From the NCBI RefSeq assembly GCF_042237075.1, contig NZ_JBCGDC010000008.1:45665-109664 (forward strand): a DNA stretch of 64,000 nt, written 5' to 3'. Below, piece after piece: positions 36,323-45,218 of this stretch. A model generated the notes under the pieces. That model saw only the letters and a program-made list of their open reading frames with translations. It searched no databases and was not told the origin of the DNA. Each line of letters opens with the position of its first letter. Within the stretch, counting starts at the first letter, position 1. This DNA comes from Polymorphospora lycopeni. Its GTDB lineage: Bacteria; Actinomycetota; Actinomycetes; Mycobacteriales; Micromonosporaceae. Both the position numbers and the translations under genes were made by a program.

Positions 36323-36381
36323 ACCGCGCGACGGTACGGGTCCGGCGACGTGCCCGGACCCGCCCGTTCGGCCACAATGGA

Positions 36382-39192
36382 TCAACTAGTGAGCAGGTCG
36401 GCCACCGCGACGGCCGTCTCCGGGTGGGCGGCGAGCAGCGTCGCCAGCCCGGCCGAGGTGGTCGGTCCCGCGTCCCGCCACCCGCCGGTGCAGCCGAGCA
36501 GCGCCGCGACCGCGTCGACGGTCTCGGGGTGCCCGGCGAGCAGGTCGGTGACCGGCCCCGCCGCGACGGCCGCCCCGGCACCGGCCAGGACCGGTGCCGG
36601 CGCCAGCCACGGCGGCAGCCAGGCGTCCAGCGCCGGCAGGCTGCCGGGGAACGTCCGTCCCGCCTCCCGTACCAGCAGCGGCACCAGCTCCGGGCCCTGC
36701 TCGCGCAGGGTGGTGATGAGCGTCGGCAGCCAGGGCAGCAGCACCGGGTCGGGCAGCCGGGCGAACGCCGACGACAGCACCTCGACCACGAACGGCGTGA
36801 GCCCTGGAACCGGCTCCAGCGCCTGCACGAACCCGGCGAGATACTGCGGGAAGGCCGGCACCACCAGCGGGTTGCCGAGCAGGCCGGCACACCGCTCGCG
36901 CAGCTCGGCCAGCGGCAGCAGGCCCAGTTGGTGCCGGGCCGCCCACAGCAGGGCGACCTTGGCCGGCGTCTCGGGATGCGACTGCGCGACGGCGAGTTCG
37001 AGCTGTGACCGGTCGCAGCCCAGCGACAGCGCCAGGCTCTCCATGCCGAACAGGAAGCCCAGCATCGCGCCGACCTGACGGACCCCGGTCTGCTCGTCGA
37101 CGAACGCGGTCGGCAGCAGCGTGCAGTAGTGCGCGTAGCCGACGGTCACGAACGACTCGCACCAGCCCGGCAGCGCCGACCCGGTGGTGCGGTAGTGGCC
37201 CAGCAGCCGGCGGATGCGGCGCAGCACGTCGGGGGCGTCGTCGACGGTGCGTTCGGCGGCGAGCAGGTCGACCGCCCGCGCCCCCAGGTCGTCGACCAGG
37301 CGGGGGCTGTCGAGCAGCCGTACGGCGTTCTCGACGGCCTCGAGCGCGACCGCCGCGGTCGCGTCCGGACCGCGTACGGCCCGGCGCAGCCGCTGCTCCA
37401 GCACCTGCTCGACGGTCACCCCCTCGTAGCCCAGCTCGATCAGCGCCCGCTGGTTGCGGCCGAGTGCCACGTCCCAGCTCTCCTGGATCGACCGGTGCCC
37501 GAGCCGGCGCTCGCCCATGATCGGACGGGCCGCGTCGGGCGGCAGCAGGTGCCGCAGCATCCAGAGCAGGTCCGAACAGGGGGCCAGCCGGGGATCGGCC
37601 CGCAGGTCCAGCAGGACCCGCTGGACCGTACGTTTCTCCGGGTCGATGCCGAGCGGTCGGAGCCGGTCGACGACGTCGCGGGCCAGTGGTGGCAGGGCGT
37701 CGTAGCCGACCTGCCCGATCCGGTCGCCGCCGAGCAGGATCTCGCACAGCCGGCGGACGTCCCGCCGGCCCGGCACGACGTCCTTCTCGATGCAGGTGAC
37801 GGCGGCGTCGGCGAAGTCGTACGGGGTCGGCCGGGGCCGGCCGCGCAGGTTGGCGAGCAGGATCGACGTCTCGAAGACCGCGATCGCGTCGGCGGTGCTG
37901 GCCAGATAGCCGTTGCGGCGGGCCAGCCGGACGATGTCGACGCACCAGCCGCGCAGTTCCGCCTCGTCGAGGCCACCGAGCGGCGGCGGCTCGGCCAGGA
38001 AGCCGCTGAGCCGGTCGGTGACCGGCCCGGCCGGCGCCGGTGCGGCGGCGGAGCCACCCCGGGCGGTCGTCCGCCGGCCGCCGCGCTGCCCGTCGAGGCG
38101 GAACGGGACGAGCCGGGACCGGCCGACCGCCTTGGTCCAGGTCGCCGAGGCGACCGACACCGACCCGGAGGCCAGCCCGAACTGCGTCTCGATCGCGGAG
38201 TGGCTGGACGGGATGAGCCCGTACCGCCAGCGGGTGCCGGTCCGTGGGGTGATCTCGTAGGCCGGGGCGTCGGCGGCGAGCCCGAACTGCTCGACCCGGC
38301 TGGCGGCGTGGAAGGCGCCGCAGACGTAGAGGCAGTCGGCCGGGTCGGCACCGGACGCGGCCAGGTGCTGCCGCATCCGGGTCCACATGTAGCGCTCCCG
38401 GTCCTCGTCGCGGTCCAGCCGGTCGGACCGGGCCGGCCGCAGCCGCCGGAACAGGCTGCCGATCAGCACCATCACCTGTCGGTAGGTGTCGTGGTCGGCG
38501 TCGACGAGCGGCTGTTCGACGTACTGGTCCCACCACTCCGACCAGTGCCGCACCTTGCCGTGGTGCAGCAGGTAGGTCTCCAGGTCGGCGAAGCCGGGGC
38601 GCAGGTCGCCGATCTCCACCCCGACCGCGTCGCCGTGCAGGGCGGCGTCCTCCTCCGCCTCCGTGGCCGCCCCGGCCGGCGCGTCGGTCGGCGCCGATCC
38701 CGGTGGCCGGGGCAGCCACTGGAAGACGTGGTCGGTGGAGCGGTCCACCAGCACCAGTTCGACCCCGGGGGTCTCCAGCGCGTACGCGATCGCCTGGTAT
38801 TCCGCCGACGCCTCGGTGACCGGCGCGACCACGCTGAGCGGACCCCACTCGGCCGGGAAGCCGTCGAGTTCGGACGCGAACGCCTGCAACGCCACCGGCA
38901 GCCGGCAGTTGCGCAGTTCCCCGAGCAGCGGCTGGAGGTCTTCGCAGAGTTCCAGGTAGATCACCCGGGGCCGTTTCTCCCGCAGCCGGCGGACCATCGC
39001 CAGCGCGGAGGCCGGGGAGTGGTGGCAGACCGGGAAGATCTCCAGCGGCTCGCCCAGCGCCCGGTCGACGTCGTCGACGATGCCGGCGAGGATGCCGTTC
39101 AGCGCGTCCGGTGAGCCGGCGAAGGTGGCGGCCGCGTCGGTGAGCTGCTCACGCAGCGCACCGAACGGGCCGGTCGTGGCGGGCGCGGTCAC
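36382..39192 (-). CDS. DUF5682-type protein (YehM-like), TraB/TIKI-like N-terminus
   Basis: This is a 936-aa soluble protein, last core gene of the MoxR/VWA operon. The first 300 residues read like the TraB/TIKI/ChaN fold: FPVCHHSPAS (53-62), RVIYLELCED (76-85), ERYMWTRMRQHL (266-277) and LYVCGAFHAASR (288-299). These match GxxHxS, PxxVxxEL, ERDxxM and GxxH of metal-dependent TraB-type hydrolases. The remainder is helical repeat-like. The GTG at 39192 overlaps the ATPase stop. I place it with DUF5682 by resemblance, and the enzymatic idea is inference. Confidence 0.75.
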   Translation of the reverse strand: MTAPATTGPFGALREQLTDAAATFAGSPDALNGILAGIVDDVDRALGEPLEIFPVCHHSPASALAMVRRLREKRPRVIYLELCEDLQPLLGELRNCRLPVALQAFASELDGFPAEWGPLSVVAPVTEASAEYQAIAYALETPGVELVLVDRSTDHVFQWLPRPPGSAPTDAPAGAATEAEEDAALHGDAVGVEIGDLRPGFADLETYLLHHGKVRHWSEWWDQYVEQPLVDADHDTYRQVMVLIGSLFRRLRPARSDRLDRDEDRERYMWTRMRQHLAASGADPADCLYVCGAFHAASRVEQFGLAADAPAYEITPRTGTRWRYGLIPSSHSAIETQFGLASGSVSVASATWTKAVGRSRLVPFRLDGQRGGRRTTARGGSAAAPAPAGPVTDRLSGFLAEPPPLGGLDEAELRGWCVDIVRLARRNGYLASTADAIAVFETSILLANLRGRPRPTPYDFADAAVTCIEKDVVPGRRDVRRLCEILLGGDRIGQVGYDALPPLARDVVDRLRPLGIDPEKRTVQRVLLDLRADPRLAPCSDLLWMLRHLLPPDAARPIMGERRLGHRSIQESWDVALGRNQRALIELGYEGVTVEQVLEQRLRRAVRGPDATAAVALEAVENAVRLLDSPRLVDDLGARAVDLLAAERTVDDAPDVLRRIRRLLGHYRTTGSALPGWCESFVTVGYAHYCTLLPTAFVDEQTGVRQVGAMLGFLFGMESLALSLGCDRSQLELAVAQSHPETPAKVALLWAARHQLGLLPLAELRERCAGLLGNPLVVPAFPQYLAGFVQALEPVPGLTPFVVEVLSSAFARLPDPVLLPWLPTLITTLREQGPELVPLLVREAGRTFPGSLPALDAWLPPWLAPAPVLAGAGAAVAAGPVTDLLAGHPETVDAVAALLGCTGGWRDAGPTTSAGLATLLAAHPETAVAVADLLTS

Positions 39193-40301
39193 GACAGGGC
39201 GGCGATCGCCTGGCGGCCGCCGTCGAGGAAGTCGCCCCAGGTGTCACCGTCCTGCTTGGCGCGCGGCTCCACGACCCCGTGCAGGTATTTGTTGAGGATG
39301 GCGAGGTCTTCCGGGCTGCGTCGGGCCAGCGACCCCATCAGCGACCCGGCCAGGGTCGCCGCCCGCAGGGTGCGGTCGCCGAAGAACTGGCTGTGCAGGA
39401 TGGCGTCCTCCAGCACCCCGATCTGCTCGGCGGTCGACAGCGCCGACTCCAGCTTCTCGTCGTCGCTGGTCGCCGACGCCGCGGCGGCGCGCAGGTCGGC
39501 GAAGCTCTGCAACAGGATGTCGAGCAGGGTCGGCGGCACCTCCAACTCGATGCGGTGCCGGCGCAGCAGTTCCTCGGTACGGAACCGGACGATCTCCGCC
39601 TCGCTGCGCTTGTTGGTCACCACCGGGACGCGGACGAAGTTGAACCGCCGCTTGAGCGCCGAGGAGAGGTCGTTGACGCCCCGGTCGCGGCTGTTCGCGG
39701 TCGCGATGATCGAGAAGCCCGGCTTGGCGAAGACGATGTTGTCGTGGTCGAGTTCGGGGATCGAGACGTATTTCTCCGACAGGATCGAGATGAGGGCGTC
39801 CTGCACGTCGCTGGTGGACCGGGTCAGCTCCTCGAACCGGCCGACGACGCCCTGCTCCATCGCCGTCATGATCGGCGACGGGATCATCGACTGCCGGGAC
39901 TGTCCCTTGGCGATGACCATCGACACGTTCCATGAGTACTTGATGTGGTCCTCGGTCGTCCCGGCGGTGCCCTGCACGACCAGGGTCGAGTTGCGGCAGA
40001 TCGCGGCGGCGAGCAGTTCGGCGAGCCAGCTCTTGCCGGTGCCGGGATCGCCGATCAGCAGCAGGCCGCGGTCGGACGCCAGGGTCACGATGCTCCGCTC
40101 GACGAAGCTGCGGTCGCCGAACCACTTCTGCGGGATCTCCCGGTCGAGGCCGTCGGCGCGTTCGGAGCCCAGGACGAACAGCCGGACCATCCGCGGGCTC
40201 AGCCGCCACGAGAACGGCTTGGGGTCGGTGTCGACCGACTCCAGCCAGTCCAGTTCGTCGGCGTACTTGACCTCGGCGGGGGCGCGCAGCATCTCGGTCA
40301 T
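39189..40301 (-). CDS. MoxR-like AAA+ ATPase (YehL-like)
   Basis: This is a 370-aa AAA+ ATPase of the MoxR group. Walker A is GDPGTGKS (84-91), the Walker B-like stretch is GRFEEL (154-159), sensor 1 is ATANSRDRG (200-208) and an arginine finger lies in ALKRRF. MoxR proteins work with VWA partners as chaperones or metal-insertion machines. ATG 40301 follows AGGAG located in the end of the VWA gene. It overlaps the DUF5682 gene by 4 nt. Confidence 0.9.
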   Translation of the reverse strand: MTEMLRAPAEVKYADELDWLESVDTDPKPFSWRLSPRMVRLFVLGSERADGLDREIPQKWFGDRSFVERSIVTLASDRGLLLIGDPGTGKSWLAELLAAAICRNSTLVVQGTAGTTEDHIKYSWNVSMVIAKGQSRQSMIPSPIMTAMEQGVVGRFEELTRSTSDVQDALISILSEKYVSIPELDHDNIVFAKPGFSIIATANSRDRGVNDLSSALKRRFNFVRVPVVTNKRSEAEIVRFRTEELLRRHRIELEVPPTLLDILLQSFADLRAAAASATSDDEKLESALSTAEQIGVLEDAILHSQFFGDRTLRAATLAGSLMGSLARRSPEDLAILNKYLHGVVEPRAKQDGDTWGDFLDGGRQAIAALS

Positions 40302-40314
40302 TTGCGGGGTTCTC

Positions 40315-41703
40315 CTAGGTGAGGAAGCTCTTGAGCTCGAAGACGAGTTTGCGGATGTGGCCGGAGACGACCGGGGTGCCCAGGTCCTTGAAACGCTGGC
40401 GGAACCAGGGGTTGACGCTCTGCTGGCCCGAGCTGTTGACCGAACCGACCGGGATGAACCGGACGCCGGAGCGGTGCACCGCCTCGATGCCGTCGAACAG
40501 CGGCTGGGAGCGGCCGAACTCGTAGAAGTCCGAGATCCACACCATGACCGTGTTGCGCGGCTCGACGATCTTGGGGCGGGCCATCGCCATCGCCACCGGG
40601 CCGTCGTTGCCGCCGCCGAGGTTGGTGCGCAGCAGCACCTCGAACGGGTCGTGCACCCACGGCGTCAGGTCCAGCGCCCGGGTGTCGTACGCGATCAGGT
40701 GTACGTCCACCTTGGGCAGTCCGGCGAAGATCGACGCCAGGATGGTGCAGTTGACCATCGAGTCGACCATCGAACCGGACTGGTCGACCACCACGATCAG
40801 CCGGGCCGGTGTGGTGCGCCGGGCGGTCTGCCGGTAGTAGAGCCGGCCGACGTAGAGGCGCTCGTCGTCCGGGCTCCAGTTGGTCAGGTTCTGCCAGATG
40901 GTCCGGTCGAGGTCGAGGTTGCGGAACACCCGCTTCGGTGGCACCGACCGGTCGATGGTGCCGACGCTGGTCTGCTCGACCTGCGTACGCAGCACCTCGG
41001 CGACCTCGTCGACGAAACGGCGGATCAGGGCCTTGGCGTTGGCCAGGGCCACCCCGGACAGGTTGGCCTTGTCGCGCAGCAGTTGCTCGATCAGCGACAT
41101 GCTGGGGGTCAGCCGGCTGGCCAGCGCCGGGTCGGCCAGCACCTCGCGCAGGCGCATCCGCCGGACGAGGTCACCCTCCAGGCCGGCCAGCGTGCCGCCC
41201 AGCCCGCTGCCGCCCTGCCGGCGTAGCTCGCCCGGCCCGAAGCCGAGCGCCTGCTCGAACCAGCCGGCGTCGGACTGCCAGCCGGCGAGCTGGCCGGCGG
41301 TGACCGCGCCGGAACCGGTCGCGAAGACGTTGAGCAGCAGCTTCGACACCAGGGCGGCGCGGCGTACCTCGTCGCGGCCGACCGGGTCCGGCTCGCCGGC
41401 TCCGGCCGCCGGGTCCGTGGGGTCCGTCGGGGCCCCGGTTCCGGCCGGCGCGTCGGCCTCGGCCGGTGCCAGCAGGCCGCGCAGTTCGTCGGCGAGTGCC
41501 GGGAAGCGCTGGACGACGTTGTCGACCGAGACCGCCGGGTCGAGCAGCGCGGCCGGCAGGCCGAGGTCGTCGACGACGGCGACGCTCGCCGTTTCCAGGG
41601 CGGGCTGCTCGTCGGGGTCGAAGAGCCGGGCCAGCAGCCGCCAGTAGAGCACCTGGCGGCGGTTCTCGTCGGAGTGGTCGTGGGTGGTGTCGGGGCCGGT
41701 CAC
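40315..41703 (-). CDS. VWA-domain protein (YehP-like)
   Basis: This is a 462-aa protein with a C-terminal von Willebrand A domain. The MIDAS motif DQSGSM is at 307-312, with further metal positions in the NLGGGNDG and WISDFYE (389-395) regions. The N-terminal half is helical. VWA proteins are the obligate adaptors of MoxR ATPases. GTG 41703 overlaps the preceding gene's TGA. Its C-terminus ends 13 nt before the ATPase start. Confidence 0.9.
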   Translation of the reverse strand: MTGPDTTHDHSDENRRQVLYWRLLARLFDPDEQPALETASVAVVDDLGLPAALLDPAVSVDNVVQRFPALADELRGLLAPAEADAPAGTGAPTDPTDPAAGAGEPDPVGRDEVRRAALVSKLLLNVFATGSGAVTAGQLAGWQSDAGWFEQALGFGPGELRRQGGSGLGGTLAGLEGDLVRRMRLREVLADPALASRLTPSMSLIEQLLRDKANLSGVALANAKALIRRFVDEVAEVLRTQVEQTSVGTIDRSVPPKRVFRNLDLDRTIWQNLTNWSPDDERLYVGRLYYRQTARRTTPARLIVVVDQSGSMVDSMVNCTILASIFAGLPKVDVHLIAYDTRALDLTPWVHDPFEVLLRTNLGGGNDGPVAMAMARPKIVEPRNTVMVWISDFYEFGRSQPLFDGIEAVHRSGVRFIPVGSVNSSGQQSVNPWFRQRFKDLGTPVVSGHIRKLVFELKSFLT

Positions 41704-43097
41704 TTCCGCAGCAGCCTTCCCGCGCGTTCGCGCAGCACCGCCACGACATCGCCCGACCTGGCCTCGGCCTTGGCCACCTTGGGGTCGGTGACGCCCTCGG
41801 CCCAGTCGCCGTTGTGCGCGGCCACCGTACGGCGCTTCACCGTGGCCTGCACCGCCAGCGGCTGGACGAGCCACCCGTCGTCCCACCTGACCAGGCCGAG
41901 GCAGGCGGACGAGGAGGCGACCAGTTCGGCGGTGAGCGGGCCGCACGACGGCAGCCGGTCGACCGCGACGGCGATCCGGTGGCCGTCGAGTTCGAGGCTG
42001 AGCGACCCGTCGTCGTCGCGTACGGCGTAGCCCTCCAGCAGCACCGGCTCGGCGATGCCGACCGGGTGCCGGTCCAGCGGTGCGGTGGCCGCCGCGACGG
42101 CGGTGGGCAGCAGCACCCGGGCGGTGGCGAACGGGTCGGCCGGCTCGTCGAGCGCGACCCGGTCGTCCTGCCAGAGCAGGTCGCCGCCGCTGACCGGCAG
42201 GTCGGTGACGGTGAGGCCGCGCCGGTGCGCCAGGGCGGCCAGCAGTACGGGGTGGGCCTGGAGCAGTTGCCACACCGCCGGTCCGACGATCGTGTCGACC
42301 TTCGCGGCGCCGACCGCGGTGCGGACCAGTCGTGGTGGCGAACCGTCGGCGGGTTCGAGGATCCCGTGCACCTGGACCTGCACCGCCGTGTCGTGCTCGT
42401 GTACGTCGGCACCGAGCGGCAGCAGCCGCCCGGTGACCCGTTCGGCGGCGGCCGACCCGGTGTCGGCCGGCGGGACGTGGGCGAGCAGCGTGCCGCGGGT
42501 CCACAGGTCGGCCCAGCGGCGGGTCGGCACCCGCGGCATCGTGCCGATCGGGACGCTGGCCCGCAGTTCGGCGGCCAGCCCGTCGAGCAGGACCGCGAGG
42601 CGGCGCAGCGCGGGCACCGGCAACAGTGTCTCGACCTGTGCCCCGGCGGTCGCCAGCAGTTCGTGGTCGACGCCCCGCCAGCCGGTGACCGCCACCTCGT
42701 GCAGCCAGGCGCGGGCGCCGTCGAGCGGGTGCTCCTCCGGTGGCCGGCTCGCCGTGGAGGCCCAGGCCGCCCGGTCCCGGGCCACGGCGGTGTCGAACCG
42801 CCCGAGCAGGGCGTCGTGGGCCGCGCCGAGCAGCGCCGTACGCGCTCCGGCGAGCGTGACGAGATGCTCACGTGCCACCGAACCGGCGGTCATCTTGTCC
42901 ACGGCCTCGGCCACCCGGTCGCCGAGCGGGGTCGCCGAGAGTGCGCCGGCCACGGCGGCCAGTGCGGCGGCGCCCGGCTCGCCCACCCGGGCGAAGCCGT
43001 CGGTCAGGGCCTCGTCGAATCCGGCGACGACGTCGAGAGCGTCGGTCAGGCCGGCCGGGGTGCCGTCACAGAGGACGGCGAGTTGGGTGCCCAGCAT
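41700..43097 (-). CDS. Unknown 465-aa protein of the MoxR/VWA operon
   Basis: This is a 465-aa soluble protein with no motif I can name. It starts with Leu/Ala-rich helices (LGTQLAVLCDGTPAGLTDAL) and contains a beta-rich second half with VQVHGILEPADGS and the C-terminal AKAEARSGDVVAVLRERAGR. It sits between the SWIM and VWA genes, joined by TGATG and GTGA overlaps, so it belongs to the system. It may be the actinobacterial adaptor absent from the enteric version. Confidence 0.7.
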   Translation of the reverse strand: MLGTQLAVLCDGTPAGLTDALDVVAGFDEALTDGFARVGEPGAAALAAVAGALSATPLGDRVAEAVDKMTAGSVAREHLVTLAGARTALLGAAHDALLGRFDTAVARDRAAWASTASRPPEEHPLDGARAWLHEVAVTGWRGVDHELLATAGAQVETLLPVPALRRLAVLLDGLAAELRASVPIGTMPRVPTRRWADLWTRGTLLAHVPPADTGSAAAERVTGRLLPLGADVHEHDTAVQVQVHGILEPADGSPPRLVRTAVGAAKVDTIVGPAVWQLLQAHPVLLAALAHRRGLTVTDLPVSGGDLLWQDDRVALDEPADPFATARVLLPTAVAAATAPLDRHPVGIAEPVLLEGYAVRDDDGSLSLELDGHRIAVAVDRLPSCGPLTAELVASSSACLGLVRWDDGWLVQPLAVQATVKRRTVAAHNGDWAEGVTDPKVAKAEARSGDVVAVLRERAGRLLRK

Positions 43098-43603
43098 CAG
43101 CGGGCCGTCCCGGTCGCCGGGAACCAGTGCAGTTCGGGCAGGGGTGCCGTGCTGCCGGGCAGTTCCAGGTAGGCCAGGTGGCGCAGGAAGCGGCTGAACA
43201 CCACGGCGGCCGGGGTCGGCTCGTGCCGCGCGTCCAGCCCGCGCAGCAGCCCGGTGCCGGTGTCCACCCCGGCTTCGACCTCCACCCGCAGGTAGCGGGC
43301 GACCCGGTCGATGCCGTACTGGAGAACCGCCTCGTCGGCGAGTGCGTGCAGGTGCTTGCAGGGGGCGCCGCGCAGGCCGCCGCACGGCCGGTTGTTGTTG
43401 GTGCTGCAGTGGTAGGCGTGGCTGCCGGAGGTCACCGACGAGACGTAGACCCGCTCGATGTCAGAGCCGCTGGACACCACGCCCTGCAGCCGGCCGTCGG
43501 CCAGTTCGACGAAGGGCACCTTGGCCAGCTTCCGGGGCCGCGCGGGCGGCACCACCCGTAGCGCGCTGCGTCGCCGCCACGCGGCCCGGTCCACGTCCGC
43601 CAC
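43097..43603 (-). CDS. SWIM zinc-finger protein (YehQ-like)
   Basis: This is a 168-aa protein with a SWIM-type zinc site: Cys66, Cys74, Cys82 and His84 in HCSTNNNRPCGGLRGAPCKH. The spacing of the first Cys pair is longer than the canonical CxC. SWIM domains bind nucleic acid or protein. The GTG at 43603 was chosen because GGGAGG lies five bases before it; a TTG at 43627 is the alternative. It is the first gene of the operon, overlapping the next start (TGATG). Confidence 0.82.
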   Translation of the reverse strand: MADVDRAAWRRRSALRVVPPARPRKLAKVPFVELADGRLQGVVSSGSDIERVYVSSVTSGSHAYHCSTNNNRPCGGLRGAPCKHLHALADEAVLQYGIDRVARYLRVEVEAGVDTGTGLLRGLDARHEPTPAAVVFSRFLRHLAYLELPGSTAPLPELHWFPATGTAR

Positions 43604-43730
43604 TACGACCTCCCACCCCGCCGGCAACCGACGCCGGCCACGACGATGCCGGCGCCGGGCCGCCCCGGCGCCGCCGTACGGGAGAGATCATGGACCACGG
43701 GTACGACAGCGCGCCGCCGCCCCGGAAACG

Positions 43731-43771
43731 CGCCGGGACGGGTGAAGGCAGTGCCCGCACCCGTCCCGGCG
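43731..43771. terminator. Terminator hairpin after the secreted-protein gene
   Basis: Perfect 14-bp arms (43731-43744 and 43758-43771) with a 13-nt loop, directly downstream of the stop of the minus-strand gene at 43778. It insulates that gene from the SWIM operon. The rest of 43604-43777 shows no other feature. Confidence 0.75.
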
Positions 43772-43777
43772 TGGTGG

Positions 43778-44107
43778 TCAGTAGGCGCGGAAGCTCTGGA
43801 AGCGTCCGGCGTCGTAGGTGCGCAGCGTTCCGGTGTTGGTCTCATATCCGGTGCAGTCGGCGGTCCGGTACATGACGACGTTGGTGAAGCCGCTCCAGCC
43901 GACGTGGCCGATGGCCGTCGCGGGCAGTGGCGTGCATTCGCCGGTCGGGGTGGGCAGGTGCACGACCGGGGTGGTGAACGGGTAACTGCTGTAGAAGGCG
44001 AGGCCGGACGGCTGGGCCGAGGCGGGTGCGGCCGCCGTCCCGAGCCCGGCGGCCATGACCGCGGCCGTGGCCAGTACGGCGCCGATCCTCGCTCGCGTCC
44101 GATTCAT
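43778..44107 (-). CDS. Small secreted protein, crystallin/I36-like
   Basis: This is a 109-aa exported protein. The signal peptide (1-31) ends in PASA. The mature part has two Cys (CTPLPATAIGHVGWSGF and YRTADCTGYE) and the pattern NVVMYRTADCTGYETNTGTL, similar to the beta-gamma-crystallin-like secreted peptidase-inhibitor (I36) proteins of actinomycetes. ATG 44107 follows AAGGAGGAGTCGC. The inhibitor role is only suggested by resemblance. Confidence 0.7.
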   Translation of the reverse strand: MNRTRARIGAVLATAAVMAAGLGTAAAPASAQPSGLAFYSSYPFTTPVVHLPTPTGECTPLPATAIGHVGWSGFTNVVMYRTADCTGYETNTGTLRTYDAGRFQSFRAY

Positions 44108-44228
44108 GCGACTCCTCCTTGGTATCGACTACCGTCGAATCGTGACCCAGTTTGGTTGAGTGCGCAAGTAATTCTGTCGACTTTCACGTCACCGCGTCGC
44201 CGAATCCACGGGCGGCCGGACGCCCGCG

Positions 44229-45113
44229 TCAGGCCGGCACCGGCCCGGCCGGTCCGTCGGGCGACCGGTGCTCGGCGGTGAGGTCGAGGAGCCTTCCGAC
44301 CAGCGGGTGGCGGGGACGGGTGGCCGGGGCTCCCAGGGTGAGGACACGGCGCAGGGTGTCGGTCAGCGGGGTCATGGCCAGCCCGGCCGGGAGCATCGGC
44401 CCGGCGAGGGTGGGCATGAGCGTGACGCCGAGGCCGGCGTCGACCATCGCCATCAGCGTCGTCAGTTCGCGTACCCGCTGGGTCGGCCGGTAGGGCAGGC
44501 CGGCCCGCCGGTGGAGTTCCCGGATCTGGGGTTCGCAGCCGGCGGTGGAGACCAGCAGCGGGTCCTCGGCGAGGTCGGCGAGCGGGATCGCGGCGGTGCC
44601 GGCGAGCGGGTGGTCGGTACGGGTGACGGCGCGGAACTCGTCGCGGGCGACCACCGGCCCGGTGCCGGCCGGCGCGTCGACGAGGACGGCCGCGTCGGCC
44701 GCCCCGGTCGCCAGCCATTCGGCGACCTCGACGTCGTCACCTTCCAGCAGCCGTACCCGGATGCCGGGCGCGTGGGTGTGCCAGAGGGTGAGGAGATCGG
44801 GGACGAGGCGGTGCCCGGCGGTCGGGGTCACCGCGAGCCGGATCGTGCCGGTGGTCGGGGTACGGGCCGGCGTCGCGGCGTCGAACGCGTCGGCGGCGGC
44901 CAGCGTCGCGCGGGCGTACGGCAAAAGGCGGGCACCGTGCGTCGTCACGGCGACCGGGGCGCGGTGCACGAGCGCCGCGCCCACCTGCGACTCCAGGGTG
45001 GCGAGGCTGTGCGACACCGACGACTGGCTGGTGCCGAGCGCGGCACCGGCGGCGGCGAACCCGCCGGTGTCGACGACGGCGACGAACACCCGTAGCTGAC
45101 GCAACGTCGGCAC
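44229..45113 (-). CDS. LysR-family regulator
   Basis: This is a 294-aa LysR protein with helix-turn-helix TLRQLRVFVAVVDTGGFAAA, ALGTSQSSVSHSLATLESQ and an effector domain. GTG 45113 was chosen for GGAGG seven bases upstream. It is divergent from an EamA transporter across a 105-bp region with strong dyads (45126-45170), and probably autoregulates and controls the exporter. The ligand is unknown. Confidence 0.88.
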   Translation of the reverse strand: MPTLRQLRVFVAVVDTGGFAAAGAALGTSQSSVSHSLATLESQVGAALVHRAPVAVTTHGARLLPYARATLAAADAFDAATPARTPTTGTIRLAVTPTAGHRLVPDLLTLWHTHAPGIRVRLLEGDDVEVAEWLATGAADAAVLVDAPAGTGPVVARDEFRAVTRTDHPLAGTAAIPLADLAEDPLLVSTAGCEPQIRELHRRAGLPYRPTQRVRELTTLMAMVDAGLGVTLMPTLAGPMLPAGLAMTPLTDTLRRVLTLGAPATRPRHPLVGRLLDLTAEHRSPDGPAGPVPA

Positions 45114-45125
45114 TGCCCGACCTCC

Positions 45126-45170
45126 ATGAGGAGAACAGATCGACTCATGAAGCAGATCTGTTTGCCTCAT
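45126..45170. promoter_or_regulatory. LysR-type operator region
   Basis: Two overlapping symmetries lie between the divergent LysR and EamA genes: ATGAG-N13-CTCAT (45126-45148) and AACAGATC-N13-GATCTGTT (45134-45162), with a further CTCAT at 45166-45170. Multiple half sites of this size fit LysR tetramer binding. Confidence 0.55.
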
Positions 45171-45218
45171 CCTACGGCGGTGCCCGAACGTGGACCCGGG
45201 CACGGGGAGGAGGAGCGG

